A stretch of DNA of 44,932 bases from an uncultured Prochlorococcus sp. (GCA_902583265.1 CACHVD010000008.1:1-44932); one strand, 5' to 3'; shown: positions 20,885 through 29,872, numbered from the stretch's first letter. Notes: a model not told the origin generated them from the letters alone. Numbers and translations: made by a program.

Positions 20885-22408
20885 ATGGGATTGCCTTGGT
20901 ATCGAGTACACACAGTAGTCATTAATGACCCAGGTCGACTACTTGCTGTGCATCTTATGCATACTGCATTATTAGCCGGCTGGGCCGGTTCTATGGCTCT
21001 ATACGAATTAGCCATTTTTGATCCTTCTGATGCTGTTCTCAATCCAATGTGGAGACAGGGAATGTACGTTATGCCATTCATGGCAAGACTAGGTATCACA
21101 AGTAGTTGGAACGGATGGGATATAACTGGTGCGACTGGAGTTGATCCAGGATTTTGGAGTTTTGAAGGAGTTGCAGCAGCACACATAGTTTTTAGTGGTC
21201 TATTGATGCTTGCCTCTATCTGGCACTGGACCTACTGGGACTTAGATTTGTGGGAAGATTCAAGAACAGGTGAGCCTGCTTTAGATCTGCCTAGAATATT
21301 TGGAATTCATCTTCTTTTAGCTGGACTTACATGTTTTGGCTTTGGAGCATTTCATTGCGCCAACGTTGGAATTTGGGTTTCTGACCCCTATGGATTGACT
21401 GGTCATGTAGAGCCAGTAGCTCCATCATGGGGAGTAGATGGATTTAACCCATTTAACCCTGGAGGAATAGTTGCTAACCATATTGCAGCTGGCCTAATGG
21501 GTATTATTGGGGGTATTTTTCACATCACCAATAGACCTGGTGAAAGACTTTATAGAGCTCTAAAACTTGGGAGTCTTGAAGGAGTTCTTGCCAGCGCTCT
21601 AGCTGCTGTACTTTTTGTTTCTTTTGTCGTTTCAGGAACAATGTGGTACGGCTCTGCGACAACTCCGGTAGAACTATTTGGCCCTACCAGATATCAATGG
21701 GATTCAGGCTATTTCAAAACTGAAATCAATAGAAGGGTTCAAGCGGCCATTGATAATGGTGCCACTAAAGAAGAGGCATATGCCTCGATTCCAGAGAAAT
21801 TAGCTTTCTATGATTATGTTGGCAACAGTCCTGCTAAGGGAGGATTATTCAGAGTAGGAGCTCTGGTGAATGGTGATGGGTTGCCAACTGGTTGGCAAGG
21901 TCATATTACTTTCCAAGACAAGGAAGGTAACGATTTGGAAGTTAGAAGAATACCTAACTTCTTTGAGAACTTCCCAGTCATACTTGAAGATAAAGAAGGG
22001 AATGTAAGAGCTGATATTCCATTTAGAAGAGCCGAAGCAAAATATTCGTTTGAGCAAACTGGCATTACTGCAACTATCTATGGTGGAGATTTAAATGGGC
22101 AAACATTTACTGATCCAGCAGTAGTTAAAAGATTAGCCAGAAAAGCGCAGCTTGGAGAAGCATTCAAATTCGACAGAGAAACTTATAAATCTGATGGTGT
22201 ATTCCGAAGCTCCCCAAGAGCATGGTTTACATATGCACATTTATGTTTCGGATTGCTATTCTTGTTCGGCCATTGGTGGCATGCTTCAAGAACCCTATAC
22301 AGAAATTCCTTTGCTGGTATTGATGCTGAAATTGGGGACCAGGTTGAATTTGGTTTATTCAAGAAACTTGGTGACGAAACCACTAGAAGAATCCCAGGAA
22401 GGGTTTAA
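20885..22408 (+). CDS. psbB: Photosystem II CP47 chlorophyll protein (PsbB)
   Basis: A 507-aa six-helix core antenna protein. The N-terminus [43 protein letters not shown] is near-invariant in CP47, as are the His-rich helices (for example [27 protein letters not shown] and [30 protein letters not shown]) that ligate chlorophyll. The large lumenal loop (about 260-445) and the last helix with [23 protein letters not shown] are present. It binds chlorophyll and passes excitation to the reaction centre. psbT follows 23 bases later, the conserved psbB-psbT pair. I could not identify the promoter with confidence in the 222 bases upstream. Confidence 0.99.
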   Translation: MGLPWYRVHTVVINDPGRLLAVHLMHTALLAGWAGSMALYELAIFDPSDAVLNPMWRQGMYVMPFMARLGITSSWNGWDITGATGVDPGFWSFEGVAAAHIVFSGLLMLASIWHWTYWDLDLWEDSRTGEPALDLPRIFGIHLLLAGLTCFGFGAFHCANVGIWVSDPYGLTGHVEPVAPSWGVDGFNPFNPGGIVANHIAAGLMGIIGGIFHITNRPGERLYRALKLGSLEGVLASALAAVLFVSFVVSGTMWYGSATTPVELFGPTRYQWDSGYFKTEINRRVQAAIDNGATKEEAYASIPEKLAFYDYVGNSPAKGGLFRVGALVNGDGLPTGWQGHITFQDKEGNDLEVRRIPNFFENFPVILEDKEGNVRADIPFRRAEAKYSFEQTGITATIYGGDLNGQTFTDPAVVKRLARKAQLGEAFKFDRETYKSDGVFRSSPRAWFTYAHLCFGLLFLFGHWWHASRTLYRNSFAGIDAEIGDQVEFGLFKKLGDETTRRIPGRV

Positions 22409-22431
22409 ACTAAACTTTATTTTTTAATCTT

Positions 22432-22530
22432 ATGGAAGCTTTCGCTTACGTTCTTATTTTAACTCTCGCAGTTGTCACTTTATTCTTTGCTGTCGCTTTT
22501 AGAGATCCCCCTAAATTCGATAGAAAATGA
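22432..22530 (+). CDS. psbT: Photosystem II protein PsbT
   Basis: A 32-aa single-span peptide, [20 protein letters not shown] then [12 protein letters not shown], that matches PsbT end to end. PsbT sits near the QA site at the dimer interface and helps recover photosystem II after photoinhibition. It lies 23 bases after psbB and directly ahead of a terminator hairpin, so it ends that transcription unit. Confidence 0.97.
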   Translation: MEAFAYVLILTLAVVTLFFAVAFRDPPKFDRK

Positions 22531-22538
22531 TCTTTTTT

Positions 22539-22566
22539 AAAAAACCTCTTTAACAAGGGGTTTTTT
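22539..22566 (+). terminator. Rho-independent terminator after psbT
   Basis: AAAAACCTC (about 22540-22548) pairs with GGGGTTTTTT (22557-22566) around a short TTAACAA loop, with one imperfect base pair and a closing T-run, nine bases after the psbT stop. Confidence 0.75.
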
Positions 22567-22626
22567 ACTTTTCATAATCAAAATATTACTCTACTATTAG
22601 AGTTGAAGTTCTCCTTATTTCACTAT

Positions 22627-23106
22627 ATGCAGTGTCCAACCTGTCAAAATACAGATAGCAGAGTTTTGGAATCAAGATCTGCTGATAGTGGTAAGAGTGT
22701 CCGAAGAAGAAGAGAATGCTTAAATTGCAGTTTTAGATTTACTACTTATGAAAGAGTTGAAACAATGCCAATATCAGTAATTAAAAAAGACGGGAGTAGA
22801 GAATTGTTTGATAAACAAAAATTATTTACTGGTATATCTAGAGCTTGCGAAAAAACTACCTTCACTAGTGAAGCAATTATTAATTTTGTAGATGGAATCG
22901 AATCACTAATCATACAAGATTCTAATAAAGATATTAAATCTTCACAAATTGGAGAGTTAATACTTAAAAGCCTTAGAAAAGAAAACGAGGTCGCTTATAT
23001 AAGATATGCCTCAGTTTACAGAAAATTTAATGGCGTTAAAGATTTCATATCAACTCTTGAATCTCTGAAGGGAAGTTCAAAAAACCAATTAGCTTCAATT
23101 TTATAA
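22627..23106 (+). CDS. nrdR: Transcriptional repressor NrdR
   Basis: From ATG 22627 this is a 159-aa regulator of ribonucleotide reductase genes. It has an N-terminal zinc ribbon (C3, C6, C31, C34; [20 protein letters not shown] then RRRRECLNC) and an ATP-cone domain (about 47-137, starting [19 protein letters not shown]) that senses ATP/dATP. A TTG at 22603 would add eight residues, but the zinc ribbon at the very N-terminus and the family's usual 150-160 aa length support the ATG. Its targets (nrd genes) are not in the window. It stands between the psbT terminator and the S1 gene. Confidence 0.95.
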   Translation: MQCPTCQNTDSRVLESRSADSGKSVRRRRECLNCSFRFTTYERVETMPISVIKKDGSRELFDKQKLFTGISRACEKTTFTSEAIINFVDGIESLIIQDSNKDIKSSQIGELILKSLRKENEVAYIRYASVYRKFNGVKDFISTLESLKGSSKNQLASIL

Positions 23107-23125
23107 AATTCAGCATCCTAAAGTG

Positions 23126-23131
23126 TAGAAT
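23126..23131 (+). promoter_or_regulatory. Candidate -10 box upstream of rpsA
   Basis: TAGAAT, five of six matches to TATAAT. It would start a transcript near 23138, just ahead of the two hairpins in the rpsA leader. No convincing -35 is seen. Confidence 0.3.
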
Positions 23132-23149
23132 AAATAACACTAATGTTTT

Positions 23150-23200
23150 TGCTATTAGTTTGCAGGCTAATAGCATCCCTTTCTAACTACCTTAGGTAGT
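23150..23200 (+). promoter_or_regulatory. Tandem hairpins in the rpsA leader
   Basis: A perfect 9-bp inverted repeat, TGCTATTAG (23150-23158) with CTAATAGCA (23167-23175), has an 8-base loop. It is followed by ACTACC-TTA-GGTAGT (23186-23200). The second hairpin contains the only SD-like purines (AGG at 23194-23196) and ends five bases before the ATG at 23206. Sequestration of the ribosome site, for instance autoregulation by S1, is an inference; the dyads are seen directly. Confidence 0.5.
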
Positions 23201-23205
23201 CTGCG

Positions 23206-24306
23206 ATGCAAAAAATGAACGAAAATTCTTCCCAAACAATAAAAGAACTTTCCGAAGATAAAGAGATTAAAAATTTGTCTGAATTAGATAATGATTCAGT
23301 ATCCCAAAATGAAGAAGATTTATCGTTCGAAAAGAGTGATATTCCTTCAGCCGATTCCTCCTCTAGCAGAACAAACACGGACTTTGATAATGCAGGATTC
23401 ACACAAGAAGAATTTGCATCACTTTTAGGAAAATATGATTATAACTTTAAGCCTGGTGATCTAGTAAAAGGAACTGTTTTTGCTCTAGAACCTAAAGGGG
23501 CCATGATCGATATCGGTGCAAAAACCGCAGCTTTTATGCCTGTTCAGGAAGTTTCAATAAATAGAGTTGAAGGGCTTAATGAAGTTTTACGGCCCTCGGA
23601 AAGCAGAGAATTTTTCATAATGAGTGAAGAAAATGAAGATGGTCAATTAGCACTTTCGATTAGAAGAATTGAATACCAAAGAGCATGGGAAAGAGTTAGA
23701 CAACTTCAAAAAGAAGATGCCACTATTTATTCTGAAGTTTTTGCAACAAACAGAGGCGGAGCTCTCGTGAGGGTAGAAGGCTTGAGAGGTTTCATCCCAG
23801 GATCTCACATAAGTGCTCGAAAAATTAAAGATGACCTAGAGGGTGAATACTTACCTTTAAAATTTCTTGAAGTTGATGAGGAAAGAAACAGATTAGTGCT
23901 TAGTCATAGAAGAGCTTTGGTTGAGAAAAAAATGAATAGACTTGAAGTAGGTGAAGTAGTTGTTGGTTCTGTTAAAGGTATTAAACCTTATGGAGCTTTT
24001 ATTGATATTGGAGGAGTTAGTGGTCTATTGCATATCTCTGAGATCAGTCATGAACATATCGAGACCCCTCATAATGTTTTGAATGTTAATGACCAAATGA
24101 AAGTTATGATTATTGATCTTGATTCGGAAAGAGGAAGAATTTCATTATCTACAAAAGCACTTGAGCCTGAACCAGGCGATATGCTAACTGATCCTCAAAA
24201 AGTTTTTAGTAAAGCTGAAGAAATGGCTGCAAAATATAAGCAAATGTTATTTGAACAAACCGACGAAAATGAAGAAATTCCAGCAGCTTCATCTGAAACA
24301 GTCTAA
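23206..24306 (+). CDS. rpsA: 30S ribosomal protein S1, three-domain cyanobacterial type
   Basis: A 366-aa RNA-binding protein with an acidic, Ser-rich N-terminal extension (residues 1-78). Three S1 repeats follow at about 80-150 (FKPGDLVKGTVFALEPKGAMIDIGAKTAAFMP), 165-235 (ALVRVEGLRGFIPGSHIS) and 250-320 (LEVGEVVVGSVKGIKPYGAFIDIGGVSGLLHISEIS). Three repeats rather than six is normal for cyanobacterial and plastid S1. S1 helps mRNA bind the 30S subunit, which may matter more in genomes where many genes lack Shine-Dalgarno sites. ATG 23215 (three codons on) is an alternative start. Its leader carries two strong hairpins. Confidence 0.95.
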   Translation: MQKMNENSSQTIKELSEDKEIKNLSELDNDSVSQNEEDLSFEKSDIPSADSSSSRTNTDFDNAGFTQEEFASLLGKYDYNFKPGDLVKGTVFALEPKGAMIDIGAKTAAFMPVQEVSINRVEGLNEVLRPSESREFFIMSEENEDGQLALSIRRIEYQRAWERVRQLQKEDATIYSEVFATNRGGALVRVEGLRGFIPGSHISARKIKDDLEGEYLPLKFLEVDEERNRLVLSHRRALVEKKMNRLEVGEVVVGSVKGIKPYGAFIDIGGVSGLLHISEISHEHIETPHNVLNVNDQMKVMIIDLDSERGRISLSTKALEPEPGDMLTDPQKVFSKAEEMAAKYKQMLFEQTDENEEIPAASSETV

Positions 24307-24381
24307 ATTTACTTTTTTTTGAATAGGGATATCCAAAATCAGGCTAGTAACCTTATTGAATATTTTTTAATTTACAATTAT

Positions 24382-24394
24382 TGATTAGTAATCA
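24382..24394. repeat. 13-bp palindrome upstream of metK
   Basis: TGATTA-G-TAATCA is a perfect dyad centred at 24388, about 50 bases before the metK ATG. It has the size of a dimeric regulator's operator, but in such AT-rich DNA it may be chance. Confidence 0.3.
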
Positions 24395-24439
24395 CAATCT
24401 AAATTAGGATAATGTTCAACCTTACGAAATTATATTTAA

Positions 24440-25681
24440 ATGAGTGATTTCATATTCACTTCTGAATCTGTAACTGAAGGTCATCCTGACAAAATATGTG
24501 ATCAAATAAGTGACGCTGTTTTAGATGCTTTATTGACAGAAGATCCAGAAAGCAGAGTTGCTTGTGAAACTGTAGTAAATACTGGTCTTTGCTTACTTAC
24601 TGGAGAAATAACTTCAAAAGCAAAAGTTGATTATATAAAACTAGTTAGGAATGTTATTAAAGAAATTGGATATGAAGACTATAAAGCAGGAGGCTTTGAC
24701 GCAAATAGTTGTGCTGTATTAGTAGCCCTTGACGAGCAATCTCCAGATATTTCACAAGGAGTTAACGAGGCAGATGATTTCAATAATGATTTAGAAAACA
24801 ATACCGGGGCTGGTGATCAAGGAATAATGTTTGGATATGCATGCGATGAAACTCCTGAATTGATGCCTTTACCAATTAGCTTGGCACATAGATTAGCCAT
24901 TCAACTTGCCAAAGTAAGACATGAAAAAGACCTTAATTATCTACTTCCTGATGGTAAAACTCAAGTAAGCATTGATTACAAAAAAGGGGTGCCAGTTTCA
25001 ATTAACACCATTTTAATTTCTACTCAACATTATCCTGAGATTGATGGGATAAAAAATGAAGAAGAAATTCGACAACGAATAAAAGAAGATTTATGGACAA
25101 AAGTTGTTATACCTGCCACTGAAGATTTAGAAATCAAACCAGACATTAATAAAACAAGATTTCTAGTGAATCCCACAGGCAAATTTGTCGTGGGAGGGCC
25201 TCAGGGAGATGCAGGCCTTACTGGCAGAAAAATTATTGTAGATACTTATGGAGGATATGCAAGGCACGGAGGTGGCGCATTTTCTGGCAAAGATCCCACA
25301 AAAGTGGATAGATCAGCTGCTTATGCAGCTCGTTATGTAGCTAAAAGTATTGTTAAAGCAAAGTTAGCAAACAAGGCTGAAGTACAACTAAGTTATGCAA
25401 TTGGAGTTGCAAAGCCTATTTCCATTCTCGTTGAAACTTTTGGTACTGGTGTTATTTCACAAGCTAATTTAACTGAGATCATTAAAAAGCACTTTGATTT
25501 AAGACCTGAAGCGATAATAAATGAATTTAACTTAAGAAATCTACCAAAAAAAATGGGTGGGAAATTTTTTAGAAAGACTGCATCCTACGGACATTTTGGC
25601 AGAAGAGATCTTGAGCTCCCTTGGGAAAATGTTGAAGAAAAAGCAGCCAAATTATTAGAGGCATCTAAAATCTTTTTGTAA
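24440..25681 (+). CDS. metK: S-adenosylmethionine synthetase (MetK)
   Basis: A 413-aa enzyme that makes SAM from methionine and ATP. Signature motifs are [27 protein letters not shown] (6-32), the family hexapeptide GAGDQG within [15 protein letters not shown], and [26 protein letters not shown] (about 277-302). The length is normal. It feeds methylation reactions, and the pathway to methylthioadenosine links it in principle to mtnP at 35946. The next gene, a sugar kinase, begins three bases after the stop, so the two are probably cotranscribed. Confidence 0.98.
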   Translation: MSDFIFTSESVTEGHPDKICDQISDAVLDALLTEDPESRVACETVVNTGLCLLTGEITSKAKVDYIKLVRNVIKEIGYEDYKAGGFDANSCAVLVALDEQSPDISQGVNEADDFNNDLENNTGAGDQGIMFGYACDETPELMPLPISLAHRLAIQLAKVRHEKDLNYLLPDGKTQVSIDYKKGVPVSINTILISTQHYPEIDGIKNEEEIRQRIKEDLWTKVVIPATEDLEIKPDINKTRFLVNPTGKFVVGGPQGDAGLTGRKIIVDTYGGYARHGGGAFSGKDPTKVDRSAAYAARYVAKSIVKAKLANKAEVQLSYAIGVAKPISILVETFGTGVISQANLTEIIKKHFDLRPEAIINEFNLRNLPKKMGGKFFRKTASYGHFGRRDLELPWENVEEKAAKLLEASKIFL

Positions 25682-25684
25682 TAA

Positions 25685-26923
25685 ATGAACTCTATGCCTG
25701 ATATTTTTTTTGGAGGGTTAGATTTTGGAACCAGTGGTGTAAGAATATCTATAATTAATCTTTATAAAGAATTGTTATATTCAAATTCAGTACCTTATCT
25801 ATACAGTTTAAGGAATCCAAATTCTTGGATCAATTCTTGTGAACAACTCTTAGAAAGTATACCTGTTGAGGTAAAAAGTAACCTTAATAAATTGGCTATA
25901 TCTGGCACCTCAGGAACTTTGATAGCGTCCAATTTAAAAGGGGAGCCTATGGGAGAAGCGATACCATATGACCAAGCATGTAATGAACATAAGATCCTTC
26001 TTGAATCGTTAACTTCTGGAGAAGATCATTTACGAACTCCATACAGTAGTCTTGCAAAAGCACTGAATCTAATAGATAAATATGGCACAAATATACTTTT
26101 GAGGCATCAATCTGACTGGATAACTGGCTGGTTTTTAAAAGATTGGACTCATGGAGAAGAAAGCAATAATTTCAAACTTGGTTGGGATATAAAAAAAGGA
26201 TCTTGGCCAATAAGCTTTCTGAATACTACATGGGAAAAATGCCTACCTGAAATAATAGAAAGTGGAAAAATTATTGGACAAGTTAATTCTGATTTAGCAA
26301 AAAGATTTAACTTGAATAAGAAATTAATATTGATCTCAGGCACCACTGATTCTAATGCAAGTTTAATAGCTGCAAGTTTAGGAAAAGAAGACGGTCTGAC
26401 AGTTTTAGGAACAACTATTGTGGTTAAAAAAATTATTGATAAGCCAGTAAAAGAACTAGGAATCACAACACATAGAGTCAGTGGCGATTGGGTCTGCGGA
26501 GGCGCATCAAACGCGGGATGTGGCATCTTATCTAAATTCTTTTCTGATTTAGAAATCAAAGAATTAAGTCGACAAATAAATCCATCGAAAAACACTTCTA
26601 TAAATCTTTTACCTCTTAATAGTAAGGGTGAGAGATTTCCTATAAATAATTCTAATTTAGAACCTATTCTTGGTCCTAGACCAGTAAGCGACTCACTTTA
26701 TTTACATGCGCTATTCGAAGGACTAGCTAATATTGAATTGAAAGGATGGGAAAAACTTAGCGAACTGACAGGTTCGCTTCCAAAAAAAATTATTACTATT
26801 GGTGGAGGTTCAAAAAACCCTCAGTGGAGAAAAATAAGAGAAAAAATTATAAATATACCAATAGTTTCATGTAATAAAACCACTTCATTTGGCGCTGCAT
26901 TATTAGCTATTAATTCAAAATAA
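25685..26923 (+). CDS. FGGY-family sugar kinase, probable D-ribulose kinase
   Basis: A 412-aa kinase with the FGGY/actin-like ATPase fold. GGLDFGTSGVRISIINL (10-26) is the N-terminal phosphate loop, SGTSGTLIASN and SGTTDSNASLIAASLG follow, and TIGGGSKNPQWRKI with SFGAALLAI forms the C-terminal adenosine region. It resembles the cyanobacterial SePSK and plant XK-1 group, which as I recall phosphorylate D-ribulose, rather than glycerol or xylulose kinases. Its length is below the roughly 500 aa of typical FGGY kinases, as in that group. It starts three bases after metK. ATG 25697 is an alternative start four codons later. Confidence 0.82.
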   Translation: MNSMPDIFFGGLDFGTSGVRISIINLYKELLYSNSVPYLYSLRNPNSWINSCEQLLESIPVEVKSNLNKLAISGTSGTLIASNLKGEPMGEAIPYDQACNEHKILLESLTSGEDHLRTPYSSLAKALNLIDKYGTNILLRHQSDWITGWFLKDWTHGEESNNFKLGWDIKKGSWPISFLNTTWEKCLPEIIESGKIIGQVNSDLAKRFNLNKKLILISGTTDSNASLIAASLGKEDGLTVLGTTIVVKKIIDKPVKELGITTHRVSGDWVCGGASNAGCGILSKFFSDLEIKELSRQINPSKNTSINLLPLNSKGERFPINNSNLEPILGPRPVSDSLYLHALFEGLANIELKGWEKLSELTGSLPKKIITIGGGSKNPQWRKIREKIINIPIVSCNKTTSFGAALLAINSK

Positions 26924-27011
26924 TAATTTTTAAAATTTGATGAAGATATAAAATTTTTAATGAAAAGGGTTTCACAAACTACACATCTTAATTTAGAGTA
27001 TATAGGTTAGA

Positions 27012-27084
27012 GCCGGGATAGCTCAGTTGGTAGAGCAGGCGACTGAAAATCGCCGTGTCCCCAGTTCAAATCTGGGTCCTGGCA
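27012..27084 (+). tRNA. trnF: tRNA-Phe (GAA)
   Basis: This 73-nt gene starts GCCGGGATAGCTCAGTTGG and has the anticodon loop CTGAAAAT (anticodon GAA) on GGCGA/TCGCC, and the T arm CCCAGTTCAAATCTGGG. The discriminator is A and the 3' CCA is not encoded. TATATA at 26999-27004 is a possible -10, although it lies very close to the tRNA 5' end. A terminator follows six bases later. Confidence 0.96.
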
Positions 27085-27089
27085 CCTTT

Positions 27090-27114
27090 AAAACCCTGTC
27101 CTAGGCAGGGTTTT
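27090..27114 (+). terminator. Terminator after tRNA-Phe
   Basis: AAAACCCTG (27090-27098) pairs perfectly with CAGGGTTTT (27106-27114) around a short loop. It is symmetric enough to work from both strands, so it may also serve the minus-strand gene ending at 27174. Confidence 0.8.
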
Positions 27115-27173
27115 ATACTTTCAAATCATTGAGAACTCGTTATTTTTTCGCATTTTTTTATAACTTAAAATTT

Positions 27174-27593
27174 TTAGTTTTCTACTCTGCAGACTTGACC
27201 AATAACACCCAAAATCAGTTTATCTCCATTTGGATCTTGCCAATTAGCTAAATCATTGAAATTACTATTTGCTTCATCTATTGAGACATCAACATCTCTA
27301 AATGATTTTTCAAAACAATTTATATCCATTGTGTAGAGTATATCCTTAGTAATTTCACTTTTTGTTTTGGGAATAAATTTACTCAATACTCTTACAGAAC
27401 CATCCTCATTCCTTTTTATACTTTGCCTATCCCATAACTGCTCTCCGTATTCACTTTTAGGGACTCCAACCCATTCATGAGATAAAGCTTCTGATTTTTT
27501 TATTGAAATAAAAAAGAAAACGATAATCAAAAGGACTAAATTAATGATATTTCTAAAAAATATTGAATTAACTTTATTCTTAAAATGAATCAT
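27174..27593 (-). CDS. Exported protein of unknown function
   Basis: A 139-aa protein with a basic N-terminus, a hydrophobic segment (about residues 17-31) and a likely signal cleavage near KSEALS-HEW. The mature part has HEWVGVPKSEYGEQLWDRQSIKRNEDGSVRVLSKF and two cysteines (about C98 in DINCFEK and C135 near the end in GQVCRVEN), which could form a disulfide. The layout, a W-rich start, 'SI' plus a positively charged strand and two Cys, is loosely like surface-adhesin E-type domains, but that is only a resemblance. It converges with tRNA-Phe and diverges from the TVP38 gene. Confidence 0.7.
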   Translation of the reverse strand: MIHFKNKVNSIFFRNIINLVLLIIVFFFISIKKSEALSHEWVGVPKSEYGEQLWDRQSIKRNEDGSVRVLSKFIPKTKSEITKDILYTMDINCFEKSFRDVDVSIDEANSNFNDLANWQDPNGDKLILGVIGQVCRVEN

Positions 27594-27739
27594 AACTTCT
27601 TTTGGAATACAAATATTTTTTTTAGTAGGAAATATAAGATTAAAAATTTGTAAAAATTTTTATTGATTAGTATTTCTATTATAGATAGAATCAAATATTA
27701 AATTAAGAATTTACTTTCAATAAATTTATTAGAAAAATA

Positions 27740-28375
27740 ATGAATAAAATACAGAAATTTCTCTCAGTAGTTTTTTTCATTGCAATATTTGTAGTATTGA
27801 TTTATTTGATCCAAAATTATGGGATTGAACCTTTAAGGAACAAAATAGAAAGTATGGGGATTTGGGCTCCTTTTGGAATATTTATCCTTAGAGGAATAAG
27901 TATTATCTTACCTGCCCTTCCAAGTTCTGCTTATTCTCTGCTAGCTGGTTCATTACTAGGATTTCAAAAAGGTTACATGACAATAATCTTTTCTGATATC
28001 GTTTTTTGCCAAGCTGCATTCTTCATTGCGAGAAATTATGGTCGGGTTCCTGTACGTAATTTAGTAGGCCCAAAAGCAATGCAAAAGATTGAAAGTTTTA
28101 ATCAAAACCAGCTAGAAGAAAATTTCTTTCTTATGACAGGTCTACTAATGACTGGCCTTTTTGATTTTCTAAGCTACGCAATTGGTATAGGAGGAACTCG
28201 CTGGAAAATATTTAGTCCAGCATTATTAATAAGTCTTCTAATCAGTGACTCTATACTAGTAGCAGTAGGAGCTGGAGTTAGCCAGGGAGCAGGATTATTT
28301 CTAGGGATTGCTCTATTGGGAATGTTTGCTTTAGCGACTATTTCAGGATTAGCAAAAAATAAAATGCCTAAATAA
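27740..28375 (+). CDS. TVP38/TMEM64 (DedA-like) membrane protein
   Basis: A 211-aa integral membrane protein with about five hydrophobic segments. The diagnostic part is WAPFGIFILRGISIILPALPSSAYSLLAGSLLGFQKGYMTIIFSDIVFCQAAFFIARNYGRVPVRNLVG (about 42-112), the re-entrant-loop region with a P-A-LPSS motif and the following F-IARNYGR. This matches the TVP38/VTT superfamily; eukaryotic members act in lipid scrambling, and bacterial DedA relatives in lipid carrier recycling and membrane homeostasis. The specific role in cyanobacteria is unknown. It stands alone on the plus strand. Confidence 0.85.
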   Translation: MNKIQKFLSVVFFIAIFVVLIYLIQNYGIEPLRNKIESMGIWAPFGIFILRGISIILPALPSSAYSLLAGSLLGFQKGYMTIIFSDIVFCQAAFFIARNYGRVPVRNLVGPKAMQKIESFNQNQLEENFFLMTGLLMTGLFDFLSYAIGIGGTRWKIFSPALLISLLISDSILVAVGAGVSQGAGLFLGIALLGMFALATISGLAKNKMPK

Positions 28376-28492
28376 CAAAACAGTTGATAATTCTGTAATC
28401 AAAGAAGAAAGATATAACATTTTCGCAAACAATAACTAAATAAATAATGATTCATGCAAGAATAGAAATCGATTAATTTTTAAAGTTATTAG

Positions 28493-28672
28493 ATGACTCC
28501 ATTTAGACCAACTTCATATGATCGCCCTGGAGAACAAATATCAACTACTCCTTCTGGATTAAAAGTAACTTCTGCAAAGAGATTAATGGTGGATTCAATG
28601 GTAAGAATGATACAAAAAGCAGAAAATCATTCCATAGAAGATCAACTTGACGAAGAATCTAACAATAATTAA
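28493..28672 (+). CDS. 59-aa protein overlapping cpeS
   Basis: The ATG at 28493 opens a 59-residue frame, [20 protein letters not shown] through an amphipathic helix ([20 protein letters not shown]) to an acidic tail ([13 protein letters not shown]). It is soluble and not recognised. Its last 26 bases overlap the TTG start of cpeS in another frame, which suggests coupled translation, so it may be functionally tied to the lyase. The proline/serine N-terminus and defined helix look like a real small protein. Confidence 0.65.
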   Translation: MTPFRPTSYDRPGEQISTTPSGLKVTSAKRLMVDSMVRMIQKAENHSIEDQLDEESNNN

Positions 28673-29198
28673 TCAATTTATTGATAAAAGTATAGGAGAG
28701 TGGAAATCTATTAGAAGTACTCACACTTTAGCTTTTCAGGAATTTGAAAATTCAACTAGTAAGATACATATAAAACCTATCAACAAAAAAAATAAAAAAG
28801 TCGTTGAAATTTTTAAAAATTATAAATTTAGTTTAAACCTAGAGAGCATAGCCATTTCTATAAACTGGCAAGCTATTAGTGATTGGGACAATGATGATAT
28901 CAGTGAGGGAGATGAAACTATTCTGATTTTTTTACCCAAAGATGAAAATTCAGGAATTGTTCTAAGAAATAAAGGTTATACAGAATCCTTTATTTCATCA
29001 TCCAATTATTTTGTTGATGAACAAAATAATTTACACATTAAAAATATTTATAAATCAACAGTTTCCGAAGAAAGAATTTCCTTTTTATCCATACATGTAA
29101 GATCTCGATTTTCTATTATTAGAAATCTGGAAAATAACTCAGTTATACAGACTTCCCATACTTCAGAGATAAGGAATTTAGCTAGTTTAAAAGATTAA
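28647..29198 (+). CDS. cpeS: CpeS/CpcS-type phycobiliprotein lyase
   Basis: A 183-aa protein of the S-type bilin lyase family, a lipocalin-like barrel that attaches a bilin to Cys82-type sites. The key N-terminal signature is [29 protein letters not shown] (8-36), matching the family's W-S-R-TTHHLAF pattern. The C-terminal barrel strands run to [20 protein letters not shown]. The start is TTG 28647, inside the preceding 59-aa gene; no ATG is available upstream. Its 3' end overlaps cpeB by 17 bases on the opposite strand, and cpeB is its likely substrate. The MED4 homologue was, as I recall, shown to attach phycoerythrobilin to Cys82 of the beta subunit. Confidence 0.88.
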   Translation: MTKNLTIINQFIDKSIGEWKSIRSTHTLAFQEFENSTSKIHIKPINKKNKKVVEIFKNYKFSLNLESIAISINWQAISDWDNDDISEGDETILIFLPKDENSGIVLRNKGYTESFISSSNYFVDEQNNLHIKNIYKSTVSEERISFLSIHVRSRFSIIRNLENNSVIQTSHTSEIRNLASLKD

Positions 29199-29694
29199 TT
29201 ATCCTTTCAAATTGAAACTCTGTTTCAGATATTAATTTAGGAAGAAAGTCTTTCTTTCCAATCATATTATTAACTGTTGAATTCAAATCAGAGATAGTTG
29301 CATCTCGCATTAATTCAAAAACCCTTCTTGCATTTCTCAAAGGTACTCCAAGAGCAAGATAAGTATTTTTAAGATCTTTCAAACAACTTTTTTCTAAAAC
29401 TGATTCGTCATTAGAAATTAAAAGATAAGCAACAATCCTTAGGATTATTTCTCCATCTCTTAAACAAACGGACATCTTGTTAGTTGTATTTAAAGATATT
29501 TTTGAATTAAGTGAATCTTGATTTTCGCAAATCATTGCTGTTACAGCGTCTGCTGCAATTGCATGTGAATTATTGGTTATTGAGGTTATTGCATCTAATC
29601 TTGAGTTTGCACTATTAATAAATTCTTTTATATTGCTCAAATCATTTAATTTCTTATCGACTGACAATAGCTGATTATTCTTTGAAACTGACAT
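29182..29694 (-). CDS. cpeB: Reduced phycoerythrin beta subunit
   Basis: A 170-aa phycobiliprotein beta chain. Signature segments are [28 protein letters not shown] (31-58) and [23 protein letters not shown] (74-96), where C77 is the equivalent of the bilin-binding Cys82. [25 protein letters not shown] follows. Of the usual extra attachment cysteines, the Cys50 position is Ala, a Cys at the Cys61 position remains (C56), and the Cys165 region is lost. This fits the single-bilin, degenerate phycoerythrin of high-light Prochlorococcus, where it no longer builds phycobilisomes. No cpeA is adjacent. The gene is convergent with cpeS. Confidence 0.92.
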   Translation of the reverse strand: MSVSKNNQLLSVDKKLNDLSNIKEFINSANSRLDAITSITNNSHAIAADAVTAMICENQDSLNSKISLNTTNKMSVCLRDGEIILRIVAYLLISNDESVLEKSCLKDLKNTYLALGVPLRNARRVFELMRDATISDLNSTVNNMIGKKDFLPKLISETEFQFERIINLLN

Positions 29695-29728
29695 TCCCGA
29701 ATTAAAAAATTAAAGACCGATCTTAAGA

Positions 29729-29763
29729 ATAATACAAAGCTAGTTAAAACAATACAATGTCAA
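29729..29763 (-). promoter_or_regulatory. Candidate cpeB promoter
   Basis: On the minus strand, TATTAT (29734-29729) is preceded 17 bases upstream by TTGTAT (29757-29752), itself directly after a TTGACA (29763-29758). Transcription would start about 30 bases ahead of the cpeB ATG at 29694. The TTGACA alone has a 23-base spacer, which is too long. Confidence 0.35.
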
Positions 29764-29872
29764 ACACAACGCAACGCTTCTTAATTAATAACTTAATTCC
29801 AAAGTGATAGTTGAAATAATTCAAATAAAAATTTTTTTTCCGCTAATATAAAATTACATTTTTAATAAAGTT

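Noticed and set aside
22152-22427. 91-codon ORF overlapping the end of psbB
   Set aside because: It is in another frame of a strongly conserved coding sequence.
24307-24439. Possible SAM-sensing riboswitch upstream of metK
   Set aside because: The 133-base leader has a small palindrome but no multi-helix structure or known SAM aptamer pattern that I can see.
26149-26595. 148-codon minus-strand ORF inside the FGGY kinase
   Set aside because: It is antisense to a clear gene and shows no recognisable domain.
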